In this document: positions 27,400 to 35,869 of the stretch, in pieces
Numbering within the stretch: the first letter of the stretch is position 1
Layout of the letters: every line of letters starts with the position of its first letter
From: Planctomycetota bacterium
GTDB taxonomy: Bacteria > Planctomycetota > UBA1135
Assembly (NCBI GenBank): GCA_008501825.1
Contig: QQUA01000006.1
Location: 372,001-436,000, forward strand
Direction of reading: 5' to 3'
DNA length: 64,000 nucleotides
Notes under the pieces: generated by a model
The model's database searches: none
What the model was told of the DNA's origin: nothing
Seen by the model: only the letters and a program-made list of their open reading frames with translations
Translations under genes and position numbers: made by a program

Positions 27400-28208
27400 G
27401 AAGTCCGCCCCGAGCTTTGGCCACTCTGCGCCGGAAGAACCACCGGCGGTGCGCCTTTTTCTATGGGCGGAAGCAATTGAAAGTGATTGCCGAACATCGG
27501 ACGCAGGATGTCTTCTTTCAGGACGTCCTCCCCACGGCCGCGGGCGTGGACCCGGCCGCCGTGCAACAACACCAATTCGTCGGCAAAGGCGGCAGCCAAA
27601 TTCACGTCGTGGGTAACGCACAAAACTCCCAAGCCCTCGCCGGCCAGGCGCTGCAGCATGGCGAACAATTGGGCTTGATGGTGCAAATCCAACATGGCGG
27701 CAGGTTCATCCAGCAGCAAATAATCCGGCTCTTGAGCTAAAACGCTGGCGACCAAGACTCGCCGCCGCTCGCCGCCGGAAAGTGAACCTAACTCCCGTCC
27801 GAGCAGGTTTTCCGCTTCGACTTGCCGCAGGGCGGAACGAACCGAATCCAGGGCTTCTTCCGATAAATGGGGGTCGAACCAGCGACCGTGTCCGGCAACC
27901 CGAGCGCCCAAAGCCACGGTTTCTTCCACTCGAAAGGAGAACGCCGGTTGGATGTCCTGGGGCAAAAAGCCGAGCCGGCGGGCTCGTTGCCTCGGCCGCA
28001 TTCCGGCTAAGTCCTGACCGTCTACTTCAACCCGGCCCGAACGTAGGGGCAGCAGGCCGCATAAGCTGCGACAAAGGGTGCTTTTGCCGGTTCCGTTCGG
28101 CCCCAACAGGCACAAAAATCGCCCAGCCTGGAGATCCAGCTCCACCTCTTTTAAAACCGAGGCGGCGTTCGGGTAGCCGGCTTCCACCCGGTGGGCGCTA
28201 AGACTCAT
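27396..28208 (-). CDS. ABC transporter ATP-binding protein, FecE/BtuD type
   Basis: A 270-residue ATPase that powers the adjacent permease. Walker A GPNGTGKST (about 37-45), the Q-loop in LGFLPQDIQPAF, the signature LSGGERRR (about 142-149), Walker B DYLLLDEP (about 161-168) and the switch VTHD are all present. The C-terminal 40 residues are a small regulatory extension rich in Pro and Gln. Its stop overlaps the permease start by 4 bases, which indicates translational coupling. The start lies only 36 bases from gmhA on the opposite strand, so the promoters must overlap. There is no room for a cobalamin riboswitch, which weighs slightly against B12-controlled expression. Confidence 0.92.
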   Translation of the reverse strand: MSLSAHRVEAGYPNAASVLKEVELDLQAGRFLCLLGPNGTGKSTLCRSLCGLLPLRSGRVEVDGQDLAGMRPRQRARRLGFLPQDIQPAFSFRVEETVALGARVAGHGRWFDPHLSEEALDSVRSALRQVEAENLLGRELGSLSGGERRRVLVASVLAQEPDYLLLDEPAAMLDLHHQAQLFAMLQRLAGEGLGVLCVTHDVNLAAAFADELVLLHGGRVHARGRGEDVLKEDILRPMFGNHFQLLPPIEKGAPPVVLPAQSGQSSGRTS

Positions 28209-28244
28209 GGGGATCCATCATCCAGCCTGCTATCCTCTGGCGCC

Positions 28245-28841
28245 ATGGCCGGCGACGCAAACTCCGAAGAAAGTCTCTGGATTCGCCAACGCCTGCAGCA
28301 AGCTCAGGCGGCTTACGCTTCCTTGGGCGATGACTTTTTGCAGAAGGTTGTCGAGGCGACCGAAATGGCGGTGGAGTGCCTGCTGAATCAGGGCGGGATC
28401 TTTCTGCTCGGAAACGGCGGCAGCGCTGCCGATGCGCAGCACTGGACAGCGGAGTTGGTCGGCCGTTATCTGCACGAGCGAGAACCGTTGAACGTCCATG
28501 CTTTAACCGTAAACAGCAGCACCTTGACTGCTCTGGTGAACGACTATCCGGCGGAACGCTTGTTTGAGCGGCAAGTTCGGGCTCACCTGAAGGCCGGGGA
28601 TTTGCTGGTGGCGATCAGCACCTCCGGGCAAAGCGCCAATGTTTTGCGGGCGGTGGAAGCCGCCAAAGCCCTTGGGGCGCGAACTCTCGCCGTGACCGGT
28701 CGAGACGGAGGCAAATTGGCTCCGATTTGTGACTTGGCTTGGGTGGCTCCCAGCGCCGACACTCCGCGGATTCAGGAAATGCACCTCCTATTCGGCCACC
28801 TTTGGTGCGAAGGCATCGAACGCCGATTCGTTCAAGATTAG
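28245..28841 (+). CDS. gmhA: Phosphoheptose isomerase (SIS domain)
   Basis: GmhA converts sedoheptulose 7-phosphate to D-glycero-D-manno-heptose 7-phosphate, the first step of heptose synthesis for lipopolysaccharide or S-layer glycans. The 198-residue protein shows the SIS fold with LLGNGGSAADAQHWTAELVG (about 48-67), the VAISTSGQSANVL phosphate loop and LAVTGRDGG. The terminal helix reads HLLFGHLWCEGIE. The ATG at 28245 is chosen because it gives the standard length; an upstream start at 28191 would overlap the ATPase gene. The gene lies on the opposite strand between the binding protein and the ATPase of one uptake system, and its last 4 bases overlap the binding-protein gene. Confidence 0.9.
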   Translation: MAGDANSEESLWIRQRLQQAQAAYASLGDDFLQKVVEATEMAVECLLNQGGIFLLGNGGSAADAQHWTAELVGRYLHEREPLNVHALTVNSSTLTALVNDYPAERLFERQVRAHLKAGDLLVAISTSGQSANVLRAVEAAKALGARTLAVTGRDGGKLAPICDLAWVAPSADTPRIQEMHLLFGHLWCEGIERRFVQD

Positions 28842-29740
28842 GGACCTTCTTCCCCGGCTGGAAGGTGAAGGCGTTCCGCCATGGCGGCGGCGATGGCCGG
28901 CATCCGAGGGCCCGGAAGCATCAGGAAATCCTCTTTCATCAGGAAGATCTTGCCGGATTGAACGGCAGGAAGCTGGGGAAAGGTAGAGCTCCACAACTCT
29001 AGGGCCTTGTTTTTCTCCGGGGCGCTTCCGCTGGGATCGAATTCCAAAATGCAATCCGGGGCGGCCCGAATCAGGGCTTCTTCGTTCAGATCGAAATACG
29101 GCGATGAATTCTCGGCGAAAGCATTGCGACCGCCGGCGGCCTCCAGCATTTCGTGCAGGAAAGAGCTGCCGCCGACCACGACCAGGCCGGAAATTTCGGT
29201 TGCCTTCCTGCTGACCACCAAAACGGTCCGCACCGGGGTTTTGCCCGCCACGGTCTTTCGGACGGCGGCCAATTGCCGTTCCTTGGCCTCAAGAAGGTCT
29301 TGGCTGCGGGATTCAACTTGAAAGCGATCGCCTAGGAGAAGAATCTCCTCCCGCCAGGCGCTCCAAGAGTCGGTGGCGAAGGCCAGGTTCTCGATGCCTA
29401 GCCCGCTGAGGAAGGTTTGTAGGCGGGGGAAGGAGCCTTGGGTGATGACCAAATCGGGTCGTAGGGCGGCCAAAGCCTCGGTGCTGGGATTGAGCTGGCC
29501 TCCCAATTTGGGCAAGTGCTGGGCTTCGGGGGCCAAGCAGTAGTCGGAGACTCCAACGAGGCGATCTTGCAGGCCGAGAGCAATCAGGCTTTCGGCAGTG
29601 GAAGGCCCCAAGACCACCACTCGTTGAGGGGGGGCGCTGTTTGGAGGCGCTGGCGGCGGATTGCAGGCCGACCATGCCAGCAGCGAGACCAGGGCCAACC
29701 CGGTTTGAAGTCGGAAACGTTGCTTCCAAGAAGCGGCCAT
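28838..29740 (-). CDS. Periplasmic binding lipoprotein of the BtuF/FecB class
   Basis: A 300-residue substrate-binding protein for the ABC system encoded at 26389-28208. A lipoprotein signal ends LLAWSAC (Cys26), followed by a Pro/Asn-rich linker. The mature part follows the helical-backbone metal-receptor pattern: QRVVVLGPSTAESLIALGLQ, ALRPDLVITQ, a long connecting helix (about 150-175), then VVGGSSFLHEMLEAAGGRNAF and a second lobe with AAPDCILEFDP. This fold binds B12, heme or iron chelates. It is separated from its presumed partners only by gmhA, which runs in the opposite direction. The upstream 121 bases contain a small GGAAGC/GCTTCC inverted repeat at about 29768-29784 that could regulate it or the divergent permease gene. 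Confidence 0.87.
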   Translation of the reverse strand: MAASWKQRFRLQTGLALVSLLAWSACNPPPAPPNSAPPQRVVVLGPSTAESLIALGLQDRLVGVSDYCLAPEAQHLPKLGGQLNPSTEALAALRPDLVITQGSFPRLQTFLSGLGIENLAFATDSWSAWREEILLLGDRFQVESRSQDLLEAKERQLAAVRKTVAGKTPVRTVLVVSRKATEISGLVVVGGSSFLHEMLEAAGGRNAFAENSSPYFDLNEEALIRAAPDCILEFDPSGSAPEKNKALELWSSTFPQLPAVQSGKIFLMKEDFLMLPGPRMPAIAAAMAERLHLPAGEEGP

Positions 29741-29861
29741 GGCTCCACCATATCGGCTACGGAAGCAGAGAGCTTCCTTCCGATTAGAGAATGGAGCCCG
29801 ATGGATTGGCTCGCCGACCCCGGCCCGCTAACCTTTCCGGCACTCTTAAGATGAGAACCCC

Positions 29862-31730
29862 ATGGGGCCGGAAGGAATTTTCGTCGTCCTGCTGACCGTC
29901 CTGGTCTTAGTCGTGCTGGTCTTGGAAAAGGCCTCGCTCGATGCCATTGGGATCGGTTTGTTGATCGTATTAGTGGCTTCCGGCGAAGCTTTGCGGTTGT
30001 TGATTCCCGACTTCGATCCGGAAACTCAATTTATCACCCTGCAGCAGGCTCTCAGCCAAGTCGGAAATTATGCTGTCATTACCATTGCCGGCTTATACGT
30101 GGTTGGCGAAGGCTTGAACAAAACCGGCGCCGTGGAATTTTTGGCCCGGTGGGTATTGCACAGCAGTAAGGGTAGTGAAAAGAGAATGGTCCTTTTGGTT
30201 GGCCTGATCGCCGCCAGCGTTTCTTCAGTATTGAATAACACCGGAGTGGTGGTGGTCTTCATCCCGGTCTTGATGGGCATGGCTAAAAAAACCGGAATAC
30301 CCGCTTCCCGGTTGTTGATACCGCTTTCTTTCGCCTCCATTTTGGGGGGTATGTGTACGCTTGTCGGTACCTCGACTAATTTGTTGGTTAGCGGTGCCGC
30401 CAAAAACTTGGGCAAGGAACCGATTTCCATGTTCGAGATGACGCCGTTGGGTCTTCCTCTGACCCTGGTCGGCATCGGTTTTATGGCTTTGTTCGCTCGC
30501 CGTCTGCTGCCGGAGCGAACTTCTATTACTTCCATGATGGAGTCCACCGACCATCGGGAATATGTTACCGAGCTGGTGATTGGGCCGAAATCGCCGATGC
30601 TAGGCAAGAAATATGGGGATGCTTTCCGGACGGTTCGCGCCGACCTACTGTTTTTCGTCCGGGGAGATGAGTTATTTCAGGAAGACTTCGACGACGTCAT
30701 CATCCAGCACGGCGACGTGGTCATGTTAAGAGGCGGAGTCGACGAATTAGCGGATTTGCAAACCAAACTGGGCTTGAAATTTATTCAAGACATGAAATTC
30801 GACCCGAAGACGATGCAATTCTTCGAGTTGGCAGTGGCCCCGCATTCGGTATTCATCGGTCACAAAGTCGGTGACTTGCGGCTTCACCGGGACTTCGGAT
30901 TGCTTCCTTTGGCGGTGTTGCGTGACGGCCACCACATCCGGGTAAGAGCTTCTGAAATCGTTCTGCGTCCCGGAGATCTGCTCTTGGTCATCGGCGGAGA
31001 AGAATCCCGCGGCAAGATTCGAGCCAGCTCTGATTTTTACTTGCTGACTGGAGCGGATCAACAAGTCGTGTTGCGCGACCGGGCCCGGCGTGCATTGGCG
31101 ATTGCCGCCGGAGTCGTGGTGCTATTCAGCTTGTACTCGGTTTTCCACGTAAAGCTGATTCCCTTGCCGATGGCGGCTCTTTTGGGCGCCATGATGATGG
31201 TGGCGACCGGCTGTGTTACGGCGCGCCGTGCGTACAGGTCCATCGACTGGCCGATTTTGATCTTCGTGGTCGGTACCTTGGCCTTAGGGAAAGCGATGGA
31301 TCAGTCCGGGGCCGCGGGATTTTTCGCCGGCGGCATCGTCGAAGCCTTGCAAGGATTCGGACCGGCGGCCGTGGTCTCCGGTTTGATTTTTCTTTGCATC
31401 TTGTTCAATGCTTTAATTTCTCACAGCGCGGTTGCCGTACTGTTGACGCCAATCGCCGTGGATGCTGCCGAAAAAATGGCGGTCAATATGGGTTTGGATA
31501 TGAACGGTACCACCTATTCGGTGCTGCTGCGATCCTTCATCCTGGCGATCGCCTTTGGCGGCTCCATTTGTTTCGCCACTCCGATCGGGCACCAAACCAA
31601 CCTGATGGTTTATGGACCCGGAGGATATCGTTACTCCGACTTCCTGCGCCTGGGATTGCCCTTGAGTTTGATCGCTTGGATCATCGTCAGCCTCGGGATC
31701 CCGTTGATGACCGGTTTGGGTTTCGGCTGA
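29862..31730 (+). CDS. SLC13 (DASS) family permease with two RCK-C domains
   Basis: A 622-residue inner-membrane transporter of the anion/Na+ symporter superfamily, whose members carry dicarboxylates, sulfate or other anions. Two hydrophobic halves (about 1-215 and 400-622) flank a soluble region with two TrkA-C (RCK-C) domains (about 220-300 and 310-390), marked by GDVVMLRG and RPGDLLLVIGG. Membrane signatures include SSVLNNTGVVVVFIPVL, MCTLVGTSTNLLVSG and, near the end, FGGSICFATPIGHQTNLMVY, all typical of SLC13. Sequence and layout closely match a second gene at 58002-59771, so the two are paralogs. It is divergent from the binding-lipoprotein gene. The substrate cannot be assigned. Confidence 0.9.
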   Translation: MGPEGIFVVLLTVLVLVVLVLEKASLDAIGIGLLIVLVASGEALRLLIPDFDPETQFITLQQALSQVGNYAVITIAGLYVVGEGLNKTGAVEFLARWVLHSSKGSEKRMVLLVGLIAASVSSVLNNTGVVVVFIPVLMGMAKKTGIPASRLLIPLSFASILGGMCTLVGTSTNLLVSGAAKNLGKEPISMFEMTPLGLPLTLVGIGFMALFARRLLPERTSITSMMESTDHREYVTELVIGPKSPMLGKKYGDAFRTVRADLLFFVRGDELFQEDFDDVIIQHGDVVMLRGGVDELADLQTKLGLKFIQDMKFDPKTMQFFELAVAPHSVFIGHKVGDLRLHRDFGLLPLAVLRDGHHIRVRASEIVLRPGDLLLVIGGEESRGKIRASSDFYLLTGADQQVVLRDRARRALAIAAGVVVLFSLYSVFHVKLIPLPMAALLGAMMMVATGCVTARRAYRSIDWPILIFVVGTLALGKAMDQSGAAGFFAGGIVEALQGFGPAAVVSGLIFLCILFNALISHSAVAVLLTPIAVDAAEKMAVNMGLDMNGTTYSVLLRSFILAIAFGGSICFATPIGHQTNLMVYGPGGYRYSDFLRLGLPLSLIAWIIVSLGIPLMTGLGFG

Positions 31731-31739
31731 GCCTATTCT

Positions 31740-32453
31740 TTATGAACTGGTACTGGACGTAGAGTCCAGGTCTTTCCCGGTCGGCGGTTTGAAGTCGGGC
31801 GGAGCTTCCATCATTCCGGGAGGGGCGTCCGGCACGGCACCGTCATGCTCTTCGCTCAACCACTTGCGGAAGGCATATTCCACCGCGTAGCCTCTTTCCA
31901 CTACCGGGTTTTCTTCGCCGAAGCCGTTGCCGGGCCAAAGCCCTAAAAGATCGTAGTTGATCCAAAAGTCGAATTCGCCCCGAGCTTGGATTTCTCGCTG
32001 AATGGCCGTTTGACGTAACAACGTTGCTGCCATGTCCACCGATTCCATGTGCAAGAAAGCGGCATCCAAGGAATCGTCCCCGGTCGAATCCGCTCCAGTC
32101 ACTCGGCCGGTTAAAAACCCATGTGAAGTGGGGTGGGTGCGGTCGCTACCGAGTAGGCGCGGGTCTCCCCAGCCGGCGGTTTCCATGCGAACCGCTTCGA
32201 TGCCTTCCCCTTGGTAGGCCACCAGGATGTCGGTGAAGCCCAAGGAGAAAGTGGCTCGCTCGGCGGGAAAGACGCTGGCGTATTTGGATTTGTGCAGGAA
32301 TTGGTTGGCTAAATCCACCGCCTCCTCCAATTGGTCGTAGGCCTGGGCCCCGAAGGTGTCGGGGGAAGCCTCCCGGAGTTCATAAAGGCGCACCGGGTCG
32401 GTGGAGCAAGCGGACAAGGCCGCCAAAAGTAGGAAGCAAAGCGCGGGTTTCAT
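31740..32453 (-). CDS. Hypothetical lipoprotein
   Basis: Not recognised. A 237-residue protein with a clear lipoprotein signal, MKPALCFLLLAALSAC (Cys16), from the ATG at 32453. The mature part has a helix (QAYDQLEEAVDLANQFLH), then beta-rich sequence (ATFSLGFTDILVAYQGEG). A Ser/Asp-rich region with GWGDPRLLG and a helix with ARGEFDFWINYDLLG follow. The C-terminal 40 residues are Pro/Asp/Ser-rich and probably disordered. It ends 9 bases after the convergent SLC13 gene. A cell-envelope location is likely; no function can be given. Confidence 0.6.
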   Translation of the reverse strand: MKPALCFLLLAALSACSTDPVRLYELREASPDTFGAQAYDQLEEAVDLANQFLHKSKYASVFPAERATFSLGFTDILVAYQGEGIEAVRMETAGWGDPRLLGSDRTHPTSHGFLTGRVTGADSTGDDSLDAAFLHMESVDMAATLLRQTAIQREIQARGEFDFWINYDLLGLWPGNGFGEENPVVERGYAVEYAFRKWLSEEHDGAVPDAPPGMMEAPPDFKPPTGKDLDSTSSTSS

Positions 32454-32587
32454 CCGTGGGTTTCCTGGCCTCATCTTCCTTGGCCCGCGGCGTGGGAGCA
32501 AGCCGGAACTCCCGGCCAAAACCGGGGTTTCATGGACTTCGGCTTTCCTTGGTAGTCTGAACGGCCCTCCGTCCTTCGCGCAATCCC

Positions 32588-33328
32588 ATGCCGCAAAGCC
32601 TCCAAACCCTCTTGGCTCTCGCCGCCGGTTTCGGCGGAGCCGCCCTTGCCTGGATTCTCTTTTCTCCCGAAGTTCCTACGGGACAAGAGCTTCCGTCCGT
32701 CTCTCAAGAGCCTTCCCAGAACTTGGAAGAAGTCCTGGTGCTGCGAGAGCGAGTCGAGGAGCTGGAATTGAGCTTGGGCATCCTGCAACGCCAACTGGAA
32801 CAAAGAGGGCGTACCGAAGTGGTTTCGTCTCAGGCTCCGGCTGACCTGCCCGAGCTTGGATTGGAAACCCGGCCGGAAGACCAGGCCTTGGCCCTCAGCA
32901 CGATGGATTCCACCTTCGATGCTCGAGTGGAGGCGGTTTTGTTGGCTCGGGAGGAACGGGAACGGCAAGAAAGGGAAGCCCGGCGCCAGGAGGAGCGGGA
33001 GCGCCGCATGAACGACCGGGTAGCTCGTCTGGGAGAAGAGCTTGGTTTGGATCAGTATCAACAAGACCAAATGAAGCGAATTCTCACCGAAGCCGATCAA
33101 AAGCGGCGGGATTATTTCGAGGATCTGCAGCGACGCCGGGATACCGGCGAGGAAATGGATCGCAATCAGGTCCGCGATTTCATGCGTCAAATCGGCGAGG
33201 ATTCCCTGGCTCAAGCCCAGAACGTGCTGACACCGGCTCAATATGAGCAGTACCAGAGCCGGAACAACAATCGGAATTGGTTCGACGCCAGCCGCCGCGG
33301 AGGCAACGACCGCAACCAAAGGCGTTAA
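32588..33328 (+). CDS. Hypothetical membrane-anchored coiled-coil protein
   Basis: Not recognised as a named family. A single N-terminal hydrophobic segment (about 7-24) anchors the 246-residue protein. It is followed by a Glu/Leu heptad region (about 45-72), a Pro-rich spacer, and a long highly charged helix rich in Glu, Arg and Gln (about 110-140). The last 90 residues (LGLDQYQQDQMKRIL, then LTPAQYEQYQ) resemble the periplasmic Spy/CpxP-like pattern in which an LTP.Q..Q motif ends a helical hairpin. The tail is Asn/Arg-rich. A stress-responsive periplasmic helical protein is plausible but not shown. Confidence 0.6.
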   Translation: MPQSLQTLLALAAGFGGAALAWILFSPEVPTGQELPSVSQEPSQNLEEVLVLRERVEELELSLGILQRQLEQRGRTEVVSSQAPADLPELGLETRPEDQALALSTMDSTFDARVEAVLLAREERERQEREARRQEERERRMNDRVARLGEELGLDQYQQDQMKRILTEADQKRRDYFEDLQRRRDTGEEMDRNQVRDFMRQIGEDSLAQAQNVLTPAQYEQYQSRNNNRNWFDASRRGGNDRNQRR

Positions 33329-33356
33329 AAGCCGGAACGGCCCCCCTTTCGGGGAA

Positions 33357-33929
33357 TTATTGGCTTAAGGCTTCCGAGAGCGAGTGATCGATGCCGGCAG
33401 CCAAGCTGGAGCTGCGCATCCCGGCGCGATAGCCGGCGGCGACGGCCTCACTGGGGGCAAGGCCTTCCACCAAACCTCGGTACAAACCCCACAAGGCGCC
33501 GACTCGATTCCCGCTGCCGCAATGGATGAAAACGGCTCCTTCCGGAGCCCCTTCGAGGGCTTCCTCAAGCTGCTTGGCTTGTAAAAGCCCAAAGGTGCGG
33601 GAAGAAACCGGAATTTCCACGTAATGCAAGCCGGCTGCTTCGGCGGTTTCCGCCTCTTCCGCTGGATAGCGCTCGCCGGAGGTGCGCAAGTTGATCAAGG
33701 TCCGATAGCCCTTGGTGGGCAGGGACTCGATGGTGGCCAAATCGGGCTGTCCGGCACCGGCAACCCCAGGAGCCAGGATGGTGAAGTTGCGGGCCTCCAC
33801 TGCCCGAGGCAACTCGACATCCCGATCTAGGACGGACGCCGGGGCGTCGCCGAAACTCCCGGAGGAGGAGCAGCCGGCCAGGAGCAGGGCACCGAGGCCG
33901 AAGACGCAAGGGAGGAGGCGGAAGCTCAT
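33357..33929 (-). CDS. Lipoprotein with tyrosine-phosphatase-like (DUF442-type) domain
   Basis: A 190-residue protein with a lipoprotein signal ending LLLAGC (Cys20). The rest is a small dual-specificity-phosphatase-like domain. ILAPGVAGAGQPDLATIE opens it, GYRTLINLRTSGE is the typical second strand, and HCGSGNRVGAL (about 139-149) is the active-site loop with a C-x4-R spacing. That spacing is characteristic of the beta-lactamase hydrolase-like DUF442 group rather than classical C-x5-R phosphatases. The signal places it in the periplasm, where its substrate is unknown. It is divergent from the FetAB-type transporter genes, 26 bases away, and convergent with the coiled-coil gene. Confidence 0.75.
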   Translation of the reverse strand: MSFRLLPCVFGLGALLLAGCSSSGSFGDAPASVLDRDVELPRAVEARNFTILAPGVAGAGQPDLATIESLPTKGYRTLINLRTSGERYPAEEAETAEAAGLHYVEIPVSSRTFGLLQAKQLEEALEGAPEGAVFIHCGSGNRVGALWGLYRGLVEGLAPSEAVAAGYRAGMRSSSLAAGIDHSLSEALSQ

Positions 33930-33955
33930 GGGATCGGAGATAGTGTAGGCCGTTC

Positions 33956-34618
33956 ATGGACCCTGGTCTCCTGCTCTCCGCTCATCAGCTCCGCGTCGAA
34001 CGGGATGGGCGGGTCGTTGTGCAGGCGGCCGACTTGGCTCTCCGCGCCGGGGAAGCGGTCAGCTTGAGCGGGCCCTCGGGAGCGGGAAAAAGCAGCTTGG
34101 TTCTTTCTCTGGCCCGTTTGCTGCCCAGCCGGGGCGGGGAACTTTCCTTTCAAGGAGTGGCGGCCGCTCAGATTCAGCCCACCGAATGGCGCCGGAAAGT
34201 TTGCTATTTGCCGCAGGAGCCGGTGGCTTTTGCCGGAACCGTTCGAGACAATTTGCTCGCTCCCTTCACCTGCCGAGTTCGGGCGGAAGAGAAACCGCCT
34301 TCCGATCAAGCATGCCGGCAAGGTCTGGAACAAGCCGGATTGCAAGATGTGGATTTGAAAGCCGAGGCCGGCCGGCTTTCCGGTGGTCAAACTGCCCGCT
34401 TGGCTTTATTGAGAGCTCTCTTGGCGCGACCGTCGGTTTTGCTTTTGGATGAAGTGGAAGCGATGTTGGACACTGAAACCGCCGGGCGAGTGGATTTCCT
34501 GCTGCAGGCTTTTTTGGATTCCGGTGGAAGTTGTTTGCGGATCAGCCATCGCCGCGGACCGGACGCAATCGGCCGCCGTTATTGGTTGCAAGATGGGATC
34601 TTGCAGGAGCGTGATTGA
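33956..34618 (+). CDS. fetA: FetA-type ABC transporter ATP-binding protein
   Basis: A 220-residue ATPase that pairs with the FetB-type permease encoded next. Walker A GPSGAGKSS (about 38-46), Q-loop VCYLPQEPVAF, signature LSGGQTARL (about 140-148) and Walker B VLLLDEVEAMLD are present; the switch histidine is in ISHRRG. The E. coli pair FetAB (YbbLM) exports iron and relieves oxidative stress, and length and partner agree with that here. Its TGA shares one base with the ATG of fetB, so the two are translationally coupled. It is the first gene of the unit and starts 26 bases from a divergent lipoprotein gene. Confidence 0.85.
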   Translation: MDPGLLLSAHQLRVERDGRVVVQAADLALRAGEAVSLSGPSGAGKSSLVLSLARLLPSRGGELSFQGVAAAQIQPTEWRRKVCYLPQEPVAFAGTVRDNLLAPFTCRVRAEEKPPSDQACRQGLEQAGLQDVDLKAEAGRLSGGQTARLALLRALLARPSVLLLDEVEAMLDTETAGRVDFLLQAFLDSGGSCLRISHRRGPDAIGRRYWLQDGILQERD

Positions 34619-35400
34619 TGGTATTGGCCAATACGGTGGCGATTGAACCGATCGGCTTGCTTTTGGCCCTGGGTTTTTTAGTCGCGGTTCTAGCTCTGTC
34701 GAAGGCGTTGCGTTTAGGATTGGAGAAAGCTTTTCTCATCGCCGCACTTCGTTGTTACGTCCAATTAAGTTTATTGGGACTGGTTTTGGTCTATTTGTTC
34801 GCTTGGGACTACCCGTGGCTTACCGGCATGGTTTTCGGGTTTATGATTTTCGTTTCTTCCTGGACCATCCGAGGGAGGCTCAGGGAAATTCCAGTGGCTA
34901 CGTTCAAGCCGGTACTGTTCGCCGTGGCGGTGAGCGGAATCTTGATTACATTTCTGGTGACTGCCGTCGTCATTCAGGTGGATCCGTTTTGGAAAGCCCG
35001 TTATTGGCTGCCGTTGGGGGGCATGGTTTTGGGAAATTCGATGAACGGCATCGCCTTGAGCGTGGAACGGTTGTTCGCCGAAATCCGACATCGCCGATCG
35101 GAAAATTTGACTTGGCAAGCTTTGGGTGCGGGTCCGTGGGAATGCTTGAGGCCGTCCGTACAAACCGCCATGCGTGCAGGGTTGATCCCGGCAGTGAACA
35201 ACATGGCGGTGGTCGGCGTCGTTTCCATCCCGGGCATGATGACCGGACAAGTGCTTGCCGGCGCCCCCGCCGCTCAGGCGGCCCGCTACCAAGTCGTGGT
35301 GATGCTGATGATCGCCGCCGCCTCCGCCACCGGATCTCTTCTCGCCGTCCTCAGCTGCGCCCGCCTCACCATCGACGAAGATGGGGTGGTGCGGGTTTGA
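34618..35400 (+). CDS. fetB: FetB-type ABC transporter permease
   Basis: A 260-residue inner-membrane permease of the UPF0014/FetB family, which forms an iron exporter with FetA. Seven hydrophobic segments are visible. Family signatures are ALRCYVQLSLLGLVLVY near residue 40, GMVLGNSMNGIALSVERL in the middle, and VGVVSIPGMMTGQVLAG near the end, followed by ARYQVVVMLMIA. The ATG at 34618 overlaps the fetA stop; a TTG three bases earlier is a less likely start. A HigA-like antitoxin gene begins 33 bases downstream but is probably unrelated in function. Confidence 0.88.
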   Translation: MVLANTVAIEPIGLLLALGFLVAVLALSKALRLGLEKAFLIAALRCYVQLSLLGLVLVYLFAWDYPWLTGMVFGFMIFVSSWTIRGRLREIPVATFKPVLFAVAVSGILITFLVTAVVIQVDPFWKARYWLPLGGMVLGNSMNGIALSVERLFAEIRHRRSENLTWQALGAGPWECLRPSVQTAMRAGLIPAVNNMAVVGVVSIPGMMTGQVLAGAPAAQAARYQVVVMLMIAAASATGSLLAVLSCARLTIDEDGVVRV

Positions 35401-35433
35401 ATTTGAAATCGTGGAATACCATTAGGGGAGAAC

Positions 35434-35739
35434 GTGTCTAAGAAAGAACATAATCCTGTACACCCAGGCGAGGTTCTTCTTGAGGAATTTCTCATTCCGC
35501 TCGGCTTGAGTCAAAACGCTCTGGCGAGGGGGCTTGGAGTGCCGCCCCGTCGAATCAACGAGATCGTCCATGGAAATCGCCGGGTTACTGCCGACACTGC
35601 GTTGAGGCTTGGCCTTTACTTCGGAAATTCACCAGAGTTTTGGCTTGGCTTGCAAATGGATTTCGAGTTGGATGTGGAAAGTGATCGGTTAGGCGATCGG
35701 TTGGAAAAAGAAGTTCAGAGGCGCCGCAGTGCAGGATGA
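35434..35739 (+). CDS. higA: HigA-family antitoxin, apparently without a toxin gene
   Basis: A 101-residue Xre-type DNA-binding protein. The sequence HPGEVLLEEFLIPLGLSQNA is the family start, LARGLGVPPRRINEIVHGNR is the helix-turn-helix, and TADTALRLGLYFGNSPEFWL is the characteristic HigA C-terminal half. HigA antitoxins neutralise the HigB mRNA interferase and repress their own operon. HigB normally precedes HigA, but only 33 bases separate this gene from fetB and no RelE-like frame lies on either side. It starts with GTG behind GGGGAG at a short 3-base spacing. It may be an orphan regulator or the survivor of a decayed pair. Confidence 0.85.
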   Translation: MSKKEHNPVHPGEVLLEEFLIPLGLSQNALARGLGVPPRRINEIVHGNRRVTADTALRLGLYFGNSPEFWLGLQMDFELDVESDRLGDRLEKEVQRRRSAG

Positions 35740-35869
35740 CACTCATGACTCTGAATCGCCATATGGAGCTACAGGGCATTTACGAGTCGCTGGTTTGTTA
35801 GTTTGAATGCAGGTTGTCGGACGAAATCATTTGGTGAAGTCGGGCTTATCGAAGAACCCAAGCCAAAAG

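Noticed and set aside
28209..28244. Possible cobalamin riboswitch before the BtuCD-like genes
   Set aside because: Only 36 bases separate the divergent starts, and the region before the binding protein is 121 bases with no B12-box-like sequence.
33343..33354. CCCC-TTTC-GGGG hairpin between convergent genes
   Set aside because: The stem is only four pairs and has no T run on either strand, so it is not listed as a terminator.
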